Source of the DNA: Streptomyces sp. NBC_00376
GTDB taxonomy: Bacteria; Actinomycetota; Actinomycetes; Streptomycetales; Streptomycetaceae
Length of the DNA stretch: 64,000 nucleotides
Direction of reading: 5' to 3'
Assembly: GCF_036077095.1 (NCBI RefSeq)
Contig: NZ_CP107960.1
Location: 4,464,001 to 4,528,000, forward strand
The translations under genes and the position numbers were made by a program. Below the pieces are notes generated by a model. That model ran no database searches and was not told the origin of the DNA. It saw only the letters and a list, made by a program, of their open reading frames with translations. This document shows, piece after piece, positions 15,543-23,552 of this stretch. The stretch's first letter is position 1, and each line of letters opens with the position of its first letter.

Positions 15543-17168
15543 ATGGCACCCGATTCCGAAGCAAACGGCGGCGGAGTATCGGATGGCACCGACGCCTGGG
15601 GCATTGACGGTGTCGTCGGTGACGGACGTTACCGGATGACCCACCGCCTCGGCCGGGGCGGTATGGCGGAGGTCTTCGCGGCCGAGGACGTGAGGCTCGG
15701 ACGGACGGTCGCGGTGAAGCTGCTGCGCTCCGATCTCGCCGAGGACCCGGTCTCCAAGGCCCGGTTCACGCGCGAAGCGCAGTCGGTCGCCGGGCTCAAC
15801 CACCACGCGATCGTCGCCGTGTACGACTCCGGCGAGGACGTCGTGGGCGGGGCGACCGTCCCCTACATCGTGATGGAGCTGGTCGAGGGGCGGACCATCC
15901 GCGACCTGCTGATCAGCGCCGAGGCGCCGCCGCCCGAGCAGGCCCTGATCATCGTCTCGGGCGTACTGGAAGCGCTCGCGTACTCGCACCAGCACGGCAT
16001 CGTGCACCGTGACATCAAGCCGGCCAACGTGATCATCACCAACTCCGGCGCGGTCAAGGTGATGGACTTCGGCATCGCCCGTGCGCTGCACGGCGCGCAG
16101 TCGACGATGACGCAGACCGGCATGGTCATGGGCACGCCGCAGTACCTCTCCCCGGAGCAGGCGCTCGGCAAGGCCGTCGACCACCGCTCCGACCTCTACG
16201 CCACCGGCTGCCTGCTGTACGAACTCCTGGCCATGCGGCCCCCGTTCACGGGCGAGACGCCGCTGTCCGTCGTGTACCAGCACGTCCAGGACATCCCGGT
16301 CCCGCCGTCCGAGGTCCTGGGCTCGGTGCCGCCGGAGCTGGACGGACTGGTCATGCGTTCCCTGGCGAAGGACCCGGACGACCGGTTCCAGAGCGCCGAG
16401 GAGATGCGCGGCCTGGTCCAGTACAGCCTCCAGATGCTTCAGGTGCAGGGCGGCCACACGGGTACGTGGAACACCGGCCCGGTCGCGATGCACGAGGGCG
16501 GGCACACCCCGGCCATGGGCATGGCCGGGGGCACGATGGCGATGGGCCACCCGCCGCACGGGGACACCTCGCAGGGGCCGATCCTGCCGCCGATGAACCC
16601 CGACGACGGCGGTTACGACGGCGGGCACAACGGCGGTGGCGGCGGCCGCGGCAAGCTGTGGCTGTTCGTCGTGCTCGCGCTGATCGCGATCGGGGCGGGT
16701 GTCGCCATCGCGGTCAACGCCGCGCAGGACACCGGCTCGAAGCACAAGAAGCAGCCCGACAAGGTCTCCAGTTCGCCGTCCCCGGAGAAGAGTTCGTCCG
16801 GGCCGACCGACGAGGAGAGCGACCAGACCCAGGTGCCGGAGAATTCCACCGGCAACCAGCACGACACGCCTCCGCCGCGGACCTACTCCCCGTCGACCAC
16901 CCCGACCCAGCCCTCCGAACCGCCGACGACCCAACCGACCACCCCGACGACCGGAGGCACGGCCGACGGTGGTACGGGAGCGGCGGACGGCGGTAGCGGT
17001 GCGGCCGACGGTGGTACGGGAGCGGCAGACGGTGGTAGCGGTGCGGCCGACGGTGGTACGGGAGCGACGGACGGTAGTAGCGGTGCGGCCGACGGTGGCA
17101 CCGGTGCGGCCGACAGCGGCGCCGCCACCGGTACGTCCGCGTCGACAGGTACGGGCACTACCCAGTGA
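15543..17168 (+). CDS. Membrane Ser/Thr protein kinase with repetitive C-terminal tail
   Basis: A 541-residue Hanks-type kinase. Motifs: GRGGMAEVF (about 37-45), catalytic Lys in VAVKLLR (K59), IVHRDIKPANVI (about 156), DFG in VMDFGIARAL, and the activation segment MTQTGMVMGTPQYLSPEQ. Residues 300-370 form a Gly/His/Met-rich linker (GHTPAMGMAGGTMAMGHP). One membrane helix is near 371-394 (LWLFVVLALIAIGAGVAIAV). The extracytoplasmic tail has no PASTA domain. Instead it is Thr/Pro-rich, then seven ADGGTGA/ADGGSGA heptapeptides coded by 21-bp repeats at 16962-17108. It pairs divergently with the PASTA-type kinase, so the two may sense different envelope signals. Confidence 0.9.
   Translation: MAPDSEANGGGVSDGTDAWGIDGVVGDGRYRMTHRLGRGGMAEVFAAEDVRLGRTVAVKLLRSDLAEDPVSKARFTREAQSVAGLNHHAIVAVYDSGEDVVGGATVPYIVMELVEGRTIRDLLISAEAPPPEQALIIVSGVLEALAYSHQHGIVHRDIKPANVIITNSGAVKVMDFGIARALHGAQSTMTQTGMVMGTPQYLSPEQALGKAVDHRSDLYATGCLLYELLAMRPPFTGETPLSVVYQHVQDIPVPPSEVLGSVPPELDGLVMRSLAKDPDDRFQSAEEMRGLVQYSLQMLQVQGGHTGTWNTGPVAMHEGGHTPAMGMAGGTMAMGHPPHGDTSQGPILPPMNPDDGGYDGGHNGGGGGRGKLWLFVVLALIAIGAGVAIAVNAAQDTGSKHKKQPDKVSSSPSPEKSSSGPTDEESDQTQVPENSTGNQHDTPPPRTYSPSTTPTQPSEPPTTQPTTPTTGGTADGGTGAADGGSGAADGGTGAADGGSGAADGGTGATDGSSGAADGGTGAADSGAATGTSASTGTGTTQ
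16962..17108 (+). repeat. Seven tandem 21-bp repeats in the kinase tail
   Basis: Alternating GCCGACGGTGGTACGGGAGCG-type and GCGGACGGCGGTAGCGGTGCG-type units encode A-D-G-G-(T/S)-G-A. Because the unit is a multiple of three, copy number can vary without breaking the frame. Confidence 0.85.
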
Positions 17169-17214
17169 CCACCACCCCGTGAACACCCGCTGACCCGGCC
17201 GTTCACGGGGGGAA

Positions 17215-18384
17215 TCAGCCCGTGAACGCCTCGCGCACCGTCTCGTACTCGCGCGTCCACCAGACCGCCAGGGCCGACACCGCAGGGAACTGCGGGTCGG
17301 CCCTCCGGTCGTCCAGGCAGTACCGCCAGCGCAGTATCCAGAAGTCGTTGAGCCGCTCCCACCACACCCGGTGCACCGCGGCGGCCAGTTCCGCCGCCCC
17401 CGCCCCGGCCGCCCGCCGGTAGGCCCGCGCGTACGCCTGTACCTTCTTCAGCTCCAGCTCCCCGGCAGGCCGTACGAAGAAGATCGCCGCGGCCCGTACC
17501 GCCTCCTCCGCCCTCGGCTGGACCCCCAGCCGGTCCCAGTCGAGGATCGCGACCGGGTCCGCGCCCCGGTACAGGACGTTCAGCGGGTGGAAATCGCCGT
17601 GCACCCAGCCGGTGGCCGGGGCGCCGGGCGTCGGGGGCCTGCGGTCGGCGTGACGTTCCAGCAGGGTGCGCCGCTCCAGCAGGCGGTGCTCGGCCAGCTC
17701 GTCGAAGCAGTCCCGCCGGTGGCGTCCGCGCGCGGCCGTCAGCAGGTCGTCGATGAGCGCGAAGGTGTCGCCGGGATCGGCGCTCCGGTACCCGCAGGAC
17801 CGGTGCGCGAGCCCGGTGCCCGAGCCCATGGCCTGTTCGGGCACGGTGCCCGAGCCCATGACCTGTTCGAGCCCGGTGTGCACCGCCCCGAGCAGCGCCC
17901 CGAGCCGTTCCGACTGCGCGGTGGTGAGCTGGTCGCCCGCCCGGTGCAGCCCGTCCACCCAGGGGTGCAGGGCGTAGCACCGTCCGCCGATCTCCGTGAC
18001 CGTTTCACCCTCGGTGTCCTGCACGGGCGGGGCGACGGGCACGCCCAGCGACTGGAGCCGCTGGGTGGCGCGGTGCTGGCGGACGATCGTGGCGCGGTCG
18101 CCGGTGGAGTCGTCGAGGTGGTGCTTGAGGAAGTAGGAGCCGCGGGTGGTGGAGACGCGGTAGCCGTGGTTGAGCAGGCCCTTGGTGATGGGCTTGCAGC
18201 TCAGGGGTTCACCGGCGTCCGGGTAGCGGCGCAGCACCTCGTTCACCGGAGGCACCGGTGGCCGCCGTGGCACGGACGGGAAGAGAGCCCGGTCCACCGG
18301 GGACATGGGCGCAGGAGGTGCGGACGGGAACCGGACCTCGCCGTCCGACGGAGCGGACGGAAGGGTGACAAATGAGCGCAGCAC
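17215..18384 (-). CDS. Aminoglycoside phosphotransferase (APH)/choline kinase-fold protein
   Basis: A 389-residue kinase-like phosphotransferase. The catalytic loop WVHGDFHPLNVLY (about 278-290) and the metal-binding AILDWDRLG that follows are the family hallmarks. The N-lobe contains a lysine in GSYFLKHHLDD (about 85). The homoserine-kinase/spectinomycin-type APH group fits, but the substrate is unknown and drug resistance should not be assumed. A short internal duplication gives VMGSGTVPEQAMGSGT (about 185-200). The start is uncertain: 18384 (GTG) and 18306 (ATG, MSPVDR) are both possible. It begins 15 bases after the PNPOx-like gene on the same strand, so they probably form an operon. Confidence 0.75.
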   Translation of the reverse strand: MLRSFVTLPSAPSDGEVRFPSAPPAPMSPVDRALFPSVPRRPPVPPVNEVLRRYPDAGEPLSCKPITKGLLNHGYRVSTTRGSYFLKHHLDDSTGDRATIVRQHRATQRLQSLGVPVAPPVQDTEGETVTEIGGRCYALHPWVDGLHRAGDQLTTAQSERLGALLGAVHTGLEQVMGSGTVPEQAMGSGTGLAHRSCGYRSADPGDTFALIDDLLTAARGRHRRDCFDELAEHRLLERRTLLERHADRRPPTPGAPATGWVHGDFHPLNVLYRGADPVAILDWDRLGVQPRAEEAVRAAAIFFVRPAGELELKKVQAYARAYRRAAGAGAAELAAAVHRVWWERLNDFWILRWRYCLDDRRADPQFPAVSALAVWWTREYETVREAFTG

Positions 18385-18399
18385 TCACCAAATGTTAGA

Positions 18400-18852
18400 T
18401 CACGCTGTGTTGCCGATCGGCTGACTTGCGTCGAAGTCCAGAGTGTGCACAGAGGCGAAGTGCGGTTCGAGCCTGAGGTACGCAGGGGCGAAGGGCTCGC
18501 CGTTCACCAGGGCGGGACCGTCGCCGAACAGCTCGCGCTGGCCGGGCGTCGGGTGCACGATCTCGGCGGTGCCGGTGAACTGCACGGCCCACAGGTCGCC
18601 CCCACCTCCGCTTCCCGGAACGCCACCGCCTCCCGGGCAAGCGGCGCCGAAGTTGTCCGCGCCGTACGCCACGACCGTGCCGTCGCACGCGTTGTGGTAC
18701 CCGAAGCCGCTGTGCATCCGCAGGACCACGCGACCCTCGATCACGACGTGGCGGGCCACCGACAGAAAGGGAAGGGCCCGCATGCTCGTCGCCAGCCGGC
18801 CGTACCGGACGCGGCCGAGCAGTTCGATCGCCTGGAGTTCCTCGAAGGACAT
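18400..18852 (-). CDS. Pyridoxamine 5'-phosphate oxidase-family flavin-binding protein
   Basis: A 150-residue split-barrel protein of the PNPOx-like group. MSFEELQAIELLGRVRYGRLAT at the start matches this family, with a later GTAEIVHPTPGQRELFGDG. Such proteins bind FMN or F420, or related cofactors; several DosR-regulated dormancy genes of mycobacteria belong here. A Gly-rich insertion (GGGGVPGSGGGG, about 75-90) interrupts the barrel. I chose ATG 18852, with GGAGAG eight bases upstream; a GTG at 18861 would add three residues. A DevR-type box lies 57-76 bases upstream and the orphan DevR-like regulator is the next gene. The enzymatic activity is unknown. Confidence 0.78.
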   Translation of the reverse strand: MSFEELQAIELLGRVRYGRLATSMRALPFLSVARHVVIEGRVVLRMHSGFGYHNACDGTVVAYGADNFGAACPGGGGVPGSGGGGDLWAVQFTGTAEIVHPTPGQRELFGDGPALVNGEPFAPAYLRLEPHFASVHTLDFDASQPIGNTA

Positions 18853-18908
18853 GACCTCCACTCTCCGCCACCGCGGAAGCCGCAGAAAGAGGCTGCGGCC
18901 CCGGTTGA

Positions 18909-18928
18909 TCAGGGACCAAAGTCCCGAA
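18909..18928 (-). promoter_or_regulatory. DevR/DosR (OsdR)-type operator before the PNPOx-like gene
   Basis: On the minus strand the site reads TTC-GGGAC-TTTG-GTCCC-TGA. It agrees at 17 of 20 positions with the mycobacterial DosR box TTSGGGACTWWAGTCCCSAA, with both GGGAC/GTCCC arms perfect. It lies between the DevR-like regulator and the PNPOx-like gene. Confidence 0.7.
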
Positions 18929-18961
18929 GATCACCCGCTTCCCGGCACCCCCTGGTGCTCC

Positions 18962-19636
18962 TCAGCGCTTCTCCGCCTGGATCCTGGCCACGTACGCGGC
19001 GGCCTGCGAGCGCCGTTCCATGCCCAGCTTGGAGAGCAGGCTGGAGACATAGTTCTTGATCGTCTTCTCGGCGAGGTGCAGCCGCTCGCCGATCACCCGG
19101 TTCGTCAGCCCCTCGCCGATCAGGTCGAGGATCTTGCGTTCCTGTTCGGTGAGGCCGGCGAGCTTGTCCTCGCCCCGGCCCTTCTTGCCGTCGCGCAGCC
19201 GCTCCAGCACCCGCGCGGTCGCCACCGGGTCCAGCAGCGACTTCCCGGCGGCCACTTCACGCACCGCGTTCAGCAGTTCGCTGCCCCGGATCGCCTTCAG
19301 TACATATCCCGACGCACCCGCCATGATCGCGTCGAACAGTGCCTCGTCGTCGGCGTACGAGGTGAGCATCAGGCACTTGATGTCCGCGTCCTGGGAGCGG
19401 ACCTCCCGGCAGACCTCCACCCCGCTGCCGTCCGGCAGCCGTACGTCGAGCACCGCCACATCGGGCCGGGTCGCGGGGATGCGGACCAGCGCGTCCGCCG
19501 CGGTGCCGGCCTCGCCCACGACCTCGATGTCGTCCTCGGACGAGAGCAATTCGTGGACTCCGCGTCGCACGACTTCATGGTCGTCCAGCAGAAAAACGGT
19601 GATTTTTCCTTGTTCGCGCACAAAACGCAGTCTCAC
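18962..19636 (-). CDS. NarL/LuxR-family response regulator, DevR/DosR-like, orphan
   Basis: A 224-residue response regulator. The receiver domain opens with ITVFLLDDHEVVRRGVHELL, has the phosphorylated Asp in VAVLDVRLPDGSG (about 63) and the switch region MLTSYADDEAL. The C-terminal LuxR helix-turn-helix reads GLTEQERKILDLIGEGLTNRVI and AEKTIKNYVSSLLSKLGMERRSQAA, the DevR/DosR arrangement. No histidine kinase is adjacent. From memory the S. coelicolor counterpart (SCO3818) is an orphan regulator that receives phosphate from the SCO0203 kinase. I chose GTG 19636, with GGAAGGGGTGAG upstream; GTG 19621 is a shorter option. A DevR-type box lies just beyond its 3' end, so it may control the neighbouring PNPOx-phosphotransferase operon. 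Confidence 0.86.
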   Translation of the reverse strand: MRLRFVREQGKITVFLLDDHEVVRRGVHELLSSEDDIEVVGEAGTAADALVRIPATRPDVAVLDVRLPDGSGVEVCREVRSQDADIKCLMLTSYADDEALFDAIMAGASGYVLKAIRGSELLNAVREVAAGKSLLDPVATARVLERLRDGKKGRGEDKLAGLTEQERKILDLIGEGLTNRVIGERLHLAEKTIKNYVSSLLSKLGMERRSQAAAYVARIQAEKR

Positions 19637-19961
19637 ACACTCACCCCTTCCCTGCCGCCGAACGGCGGGATAACGTGCCGTTGTTCCGGCGGCCTGCGAG
19701 GCTGTTACCAGTGCTGTGACCAGCGAGAGTTCCCGACTTTTTCGATTTACTTGGAAATCCAAGCAAAATCGCAGGTCAGATAGGGTTTCGCAGTTATGCG
19801 GCGTACTGGGTAACGTGCTTTCGGCAGGGCGCTCGCCGGGGCACCTGTCACGCCTGTTCCCGGACCGAGCGGCACCCACCCCGTGCACGGGTACGGACAC
19901 AGGCGAGCCGCACTGGCTTCCCGGCAGACCCCGGGGGCCGGACCGACGGAGGAGCACGCAC
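19637..19961 (+). promoter_or_regulatory. Divergent promoter region and long leader of the bkd operon
   Basis: This 325-base gap carries no gene. An inverted repeat CTTGGA-AA-TCCAAG (19750-19763) is an operator candidate. TAGGGT (19781-19786) is a plausible -10 box for the plus-strand operon, which would give a leader of roughly 170 bases. GGAGGAG precedes the GTG start at 19962. The upstream part must also hold the response-regulator promoter. Confidence 0.45.
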
Positions 19962-21143
19962 GTGACCGTGGAGAGCACTGCCGCGCGCAAACCGCGACGC
20001 AGCAGCAAGCGGACCAGCGCCGTGAAAACGACCGCGAAGACGTCCGCGAAGACGCCACAGAGTTCCGAGCCCGAGCTCGTACAGCTGCTGACGCCCGAGG
20101 GCGAGCGGCTTGAGCACCCGGACTATTCGATCGACCTGACCGCAGAAGAGCTGCGCGGCCTGTACCGGGACATGGTCCTGACCCGCCGCTTCGACGCCGA
20201 GGCCACCGCCCTCCAGCGCCAGGGCGAGCTGGGCCTGTGGGCCTCGCTGCTCGGCCAGGAGGCCGCCCAGATCGGCTCCGGCCGGGCCCTGCGCGACGAC
20301 GACTACGTCTTCCCGACCTACCGGGAGCACGGCGTCGCCTGGTGCCGTGGGGTCGACCCGACCAATCTGCTCGGAATGTTCCGCGGCGTGAACCACGGCG
20401 GCTGGGACCCGAACACCAACAACTTCCACCTGTACACGATCGTCATCGGCTCGCAGACCCTGCACGCCACCGGTTACGCCATGGGCGTGGCCAAGGACGG
20501 CGCGGACTCGGCCGTGATCGCGTACTTCGGTGACGGCGCCTCCAGCCAGGGGGACGTCGCCGAGTCCTTCACCTTCTCCGCGGTCTACAACGCCCCGGTC
20601 GTCTTCTTCTGCCAGAACAACCAGTGGGCGATCTCGGAGCCGACCGAGAAGCAGACCCGTGTCCCGCTCTACCAGCGCGCGCAGGGCTTCGGCTTCCCCG
20701 GCGTCCGGGTCGACGGCAACGACGTACTCGCCTGCCTGGCCGTGACCAGGTCGGCGCTGGAGCGGGCCCGCCGGGGTGAAGGGCCCACCCTCGTCGAGGC
20801 GTTCACCTACCGGATGGGCGCGCACACCACCTCCGACGACCCGACGAAGTACCGGGCCGACGAGGAGCGGGCCGCCTGGGAGGCCAAGGACCCGATCCTG
20901 CGGCTGCGCACGTACCTGGAGAAGGAGGGCGCCGCCGACGAGGCGTTCTTCACCGCGCTGGACGAGGAGAGCGAGGCCCTCGGCAAGCGGGTCCGCGAGG
21001 CGGTACGGGCGATGCCCGACCCCGACCCGATCGCGATCTTCGACAACGTCTACGCCGACGGGAACCCCCTCGTCGACGAGGAGCGCGCCCAGTTCGCCGC
21101 CTACCAGGCATCGTTCGCAGACACCGCCGAGGAGGGCAAGTAG
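19962..21143 (+). CDS. bkdA: Branched-chain 2-oxoacid dehydrogenase E1 alpha
   Basis: A 393-residue E1 alpha, the thiamine diphosphate subunit that decarboxylates 2-oxoacids from Val, Leu and Ile. After a basic Ala/Lys-rich N-terminus (RRSSKRTSAVKTTAKT), the core begins with LRGLYRDMVLTRRFD. The diphosphate-binding motif starts at GDGASSQGDVAES (about 190) and ends with QNNQWAIS (about 218). A phosphorylation-loop-like segment YRMGAHTTSDDPTKYR is near 285. I chose GTG 19962 because of GGAGGAG upstream; the open frame continues upstream to 19716 but resembles leader. It is the first gene of a tight operon with E1 beta and E2. It could accept pyruvate, but the duplicated gene set favours branched-chain acids. 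Confidence 0.92.
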   Translation: MTVESTAARKPRRSSKRTSAVKTTAKTSAKTPQSSEPELVQLLTPEGERLEHPDYSIDLTAEELRGLYRDMVLTRRFDAEATALQRQGELGLWASLLGQEAAQIGSGRALRDDDYVFPTYREHGVAWCRGVDPTNLLGMFRGVNHGGWDPNTNNFHLYTIVIGSQTLHATGYAMGVAKDGADSAVIAYFGDGASSQGDVAESFTFSAVYNAPVVFFCQNNQWAISEPTEKQTRVPLYQRAQGFGFPGVRVDGNDVLACLAVTRSALERARRGEGPTLVEAFTYRMGAHTTSDDPTKYRADEERAAWEAKDPILRLRTYLEKEGAADEAFFTALDEESEALGKRVREAVRAMPDPDPIAIFDNVYADGNPLVDEERAQFAAYQASFADTAEEGK

Positions 21144-21145
21144 CC

Positions 21146-22126
21146 ATGGCCATGGAAAAGATGTCCATTGCGAAGGCTCTCAACGAGTCGCTCCGCAAGG
21201 CCCTCGACAACGACCCCAAGGTCCTCATCATGGGTGAGGACGTCGGCAAGCTGGGCGGGGTCTTCCGGATCACCGACGGACTCCAGAAGGACTTCGGCGA
21301 GGACCGGGTGATCGACACCCCGCTCGCCGAGTCCGGCATCGTCGGCACCGCGATCGGCCTGGCCCTGCGCGGTTACCGGCCCGTCGTGGAGATCCAGTTC
21401 GACGGCTTCGTCTTCCCCGCGTACGACCAGATCGTCACCCAGCTCGCCAAGATGCACGCCCGCGCGCTCGGCAAGATCAAGCTGCCGGTCGTCATTCGTA
21501 TCCCGTACGGCGGCGGCATCGGCGCGGTCGAGCACCACAGCGAGTCGCCCGAGGCCCTGTTCGCGCACGTCGCGGGGTTGAAGGTGGTCTCGCCGTCGAA
21601 CGCGAGCGACGCCTACTGGATGATGCAGCAGGCCGTCCAGAGCGACGACCCGATCATCTTCTTCGAGCCCAAGCGCCGTTACTGGGACAAGGGCGAGGTC
21701 GAGACCGACACCATCCCGGGCCCGCTGCACAAGGCCTCGGTGGCCCGCACCGGTACCGACCTCACGCTCGTCGCGTACGGCCCGATGGTGAAGGTCTGCC
21801 TGGAGGCGGCCGCGGCCGCCCAGGAGGAGGGCAAGTCGATCGAGGTCCTGGACCTGCGCTCGATGTCCCCGATCGACTTCGACGCCATCCAGACCTCGGT
21901 CGAGAAGACCGGCCGGCTCGTCGTGGTCCACGAGGCGCCGGTGTTCTACGGCTCCGGGGCCGAGATCGCCGCCCGGATCACCGAGCGCTGCTTCTACCAC
22001 CTGGAAGCACCGGTGCTGCGGGTCGGCGGCTACCACGCCCCGTACCCGCCGGCGCGGCTGGAGGACGAGTACCTGCCGGGTCTCGACCGCGTGCTCGACG
22101 CCGTCGACCGCTCGCTGGCGTACTGA
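21146..22126 (+). CDS. bkdB: Branched-chain 2-oxoacid dehydrogenase E1 beta
   Basis: A 326-residue E1 beta that completes the alpha2beta2 decarboxylase. The N-terminal half has VLIMGEDVGKLGGVFR (about 27-42) and the PLAESGIVGTAIGLAL motif. IPYGGGIGAVEHHSES follows (about 115-130), then the C-terminal transketolase-type domain with VVHEAPVFYGSGAEIAARI. The start lies two bases after the E1 alpha stop; the nearby ATG at 21152 would shorten it by two residues. It is clearly a paralogue of the partial E1 beta at the left edge of this window. The E2 start follows after ten bases. Confidence 0.93.
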   Translation: MAMEKMSIAKALNESLRKALDNDPKVLIMGEDVGKLGGVFRITDGLQKDFGEDRVIDTPLAESGIVGTAIGLALRGYRPVVEIQFDGFVFPAYDQIVTQLAKMHARALGKIKLPVVIRIPYGGGIGAVEHHSESPEALFAHVAGLKVVSPSNASDAYWMMQQAVQSDDPIIFFEPKRRYWDKGEVETDTIPGPLHKASVARTGTDLTLVAYGPMVKVCLEAAAAAQEEGKSIEVLDLRSMSPIDFDAIQTSVEKTGRLVVVHEAPVFYGSGAEIAARITERCFYHLEAPVLRVGGYHAPYPPARLEDEYLPGLDRVLDAVDRSLAY

Positions 22127-22136
22127 GGACTGGGAC

Positions 22137-23552
22137 GTGACAACGATGACCGACACTTCCAACGCTGCTCGCTTCCGTGAGTTCAAGATGCCCGACGTGG
22201 GCGAGGGACTGACCGAGGCCGAGATCCTCAAGTGGTACGTCCAGCCCGGCGACACCGTCACCGACGGCCAGGTCGTCTGCGAGGTCGAGACGGCGAAGGC
22301 GGCCGTGGAGCTGCCGATCCCGTTCGACGGCGTGGTGCACGAGCTGCGCTTCCCCGAGGGCACGACGGTCGACGTCGGCCAGGTGATCATCGCGGTGGAC
22401 GTGGCCCCGGGCAGCGGTGACGCGACCCCGGCCCCGGCGGCCGAACCTGCCCCGGTTGCTCAGCCCGAACCGGAGCCCGAGGCTCCGAAGGGCCGCCAGC
22501 CGGTCCTGGTCGGCTACGGCGTCTCCGAGAGCTCGACCAAGCGACGGGCCCGCAAGGGCACGGCCGCTGCCGCGTCGGCTGCCGCGACGGCGATCCAGAG
22601 CGAGATGAACGGCCACGCCACCGTCGTCCCGGAGAGCCGGCCGCTGGCCAAGCCGCCGGTCCGCAAGCTGGCCAAGGACCTGGGCATCGACCTGGCGACG
22701 GTCGTCCCGACCGGCGAGGGCGGCATCATCACCCGCGAGGACGTGCACGCGGCGGCCAAGCCCGTACCGGCACAGGCCACCGCGCCCGTCGCCGCGGAGG
22801 CCCTCCCCGTTCCCGAGGCCCCGGCTCCGGCCGTGGTCACCACGGTGGGCGCCCGCGAGACCCGCATCCCGGTCAAGGGCGTACGGAAGGCCATCGCCCA
22901 GGCGATGGTCGGCAGCGCGTTCACGGCTCCGCACGTCACCGAGTTCGTCACCGTCGACGTGACGCGCACGATGAAGCTGGTGGCGGAGCTCAAGGAGGAC
23001 AAGGAGATGGCGGGGGTGCGGGTCAACCCGCTCCTGATCATCGCCAAGGCGCTCCTGGTCGCGATCAAGCGGAACCCGGAGGTCAACGCCGCCTGGGACG
23101 AGGCGAACCAGGAGATCGTGCAGAAGCACTACGTCAACCTGGGCATCGCCGCCGCGACCCCGCGCGGACTGATCGTCCCGAACATCAAGGACGCGCACGA
23201 GCAGACGCTCCCGCAACTGGCCGCGTCCCTGGGCGAGCTGGTCTCCACGGCCCGCGAGGGCAAGACGTCCCCGGCCGCGATGGCGGGCGGCACGGTGACC
23301 ATCACCAACGTCGGCGTCTTCGGCGTCGACACGGGCACGCCGATCCTGAACCCGGGCGAGTCCGCGATCCTCGCGGTCGGTGCGATCAAGCTCCAGCCGT
23401 GGGTCCACAAGGGCAAGGTGAAGCCCCGTCAGGTCACCACGTTGGCCCTGTCGTTCGACCACCGCCTGGTCGACGGCGAGCTCGGCTCCAAGGTCCTGGC
23501 GGACGTCGCCGCGATCCTGGAACAGCCGAAGCGCCTGATCACCTGGGCGTAG
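22137..23552 (+). CDS. bkdC: Branched-chain 2-oxoacid dehydrogenase E2
   Basis: A 471-residue dihydrolipoamide acyltransferase. The lipoyl domain covers about 10-90, with lipoylated K54 in VETAKAAVEL. A Pro/Ala/Glu hinge follows (about 95-120), then the subunit-binding domain (KPPVRKLAKDLGIDLATVVPTG, about 170-205). The catalytic domain ends with LSFDHRLVDGELG, holding the active His and Asp. An Ala-rich stretch RKGTAAAASAAATAIQ is near 145. GTG 22137 and ATG 22146 are both plausible; GAGGA upstream suits the first. The stop is followed by a strong terminator hairpin that lies inside the 3' end of the convergent HATPase gene. No E3 gene follows, so E3 must come from elsewhere. Confidence 0.92.
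   Translation: MTTMTDTSNAARFREFKMPDVGEGLTEAEILKWYVQPGDTVTDGQVVCEVETAKAAVELPIPFDGVVHELRFPEGTTVDVGQVIIAVDVAPGSGDATPAPAAEPAPVAQPEPEPEAPKGRQPVLVGYGVSESSTKRRARKGTAAAASAAATAIQSEMNGHATVVPESRPLAKPPVRKLAKDLGIDLATVVPTGEGGIITREDVHAAAKPVPAQATAPVAAEALPVPEAPAPAVVTTVGARETRIPVKGVRKAIAQAMVGSAFTAPHVTEFVTVDVTRTMKLVAELKEDKEMAGVRVNPLLIIAKALLVAIKRNPEVNAAWDEANQEIVQKHYVNLGIAAATPRGLIVPNIKDAHEQTLPQLAASLGELVSTAREGKTSPAAMAGGTVTITNVGVFGVDTGTPILNPGESAILAVGAIKLQPWVHKGKVKPRQVTTLALSFDHRLVDGELGSKVLADVAAILEQPKRLITWA

Noticed and set aside
17215..18384. Aminoglycoside resistance gene
   Set aside because: The APH fold is shared by many metabolic kinases; nothing here shows drug specificity.
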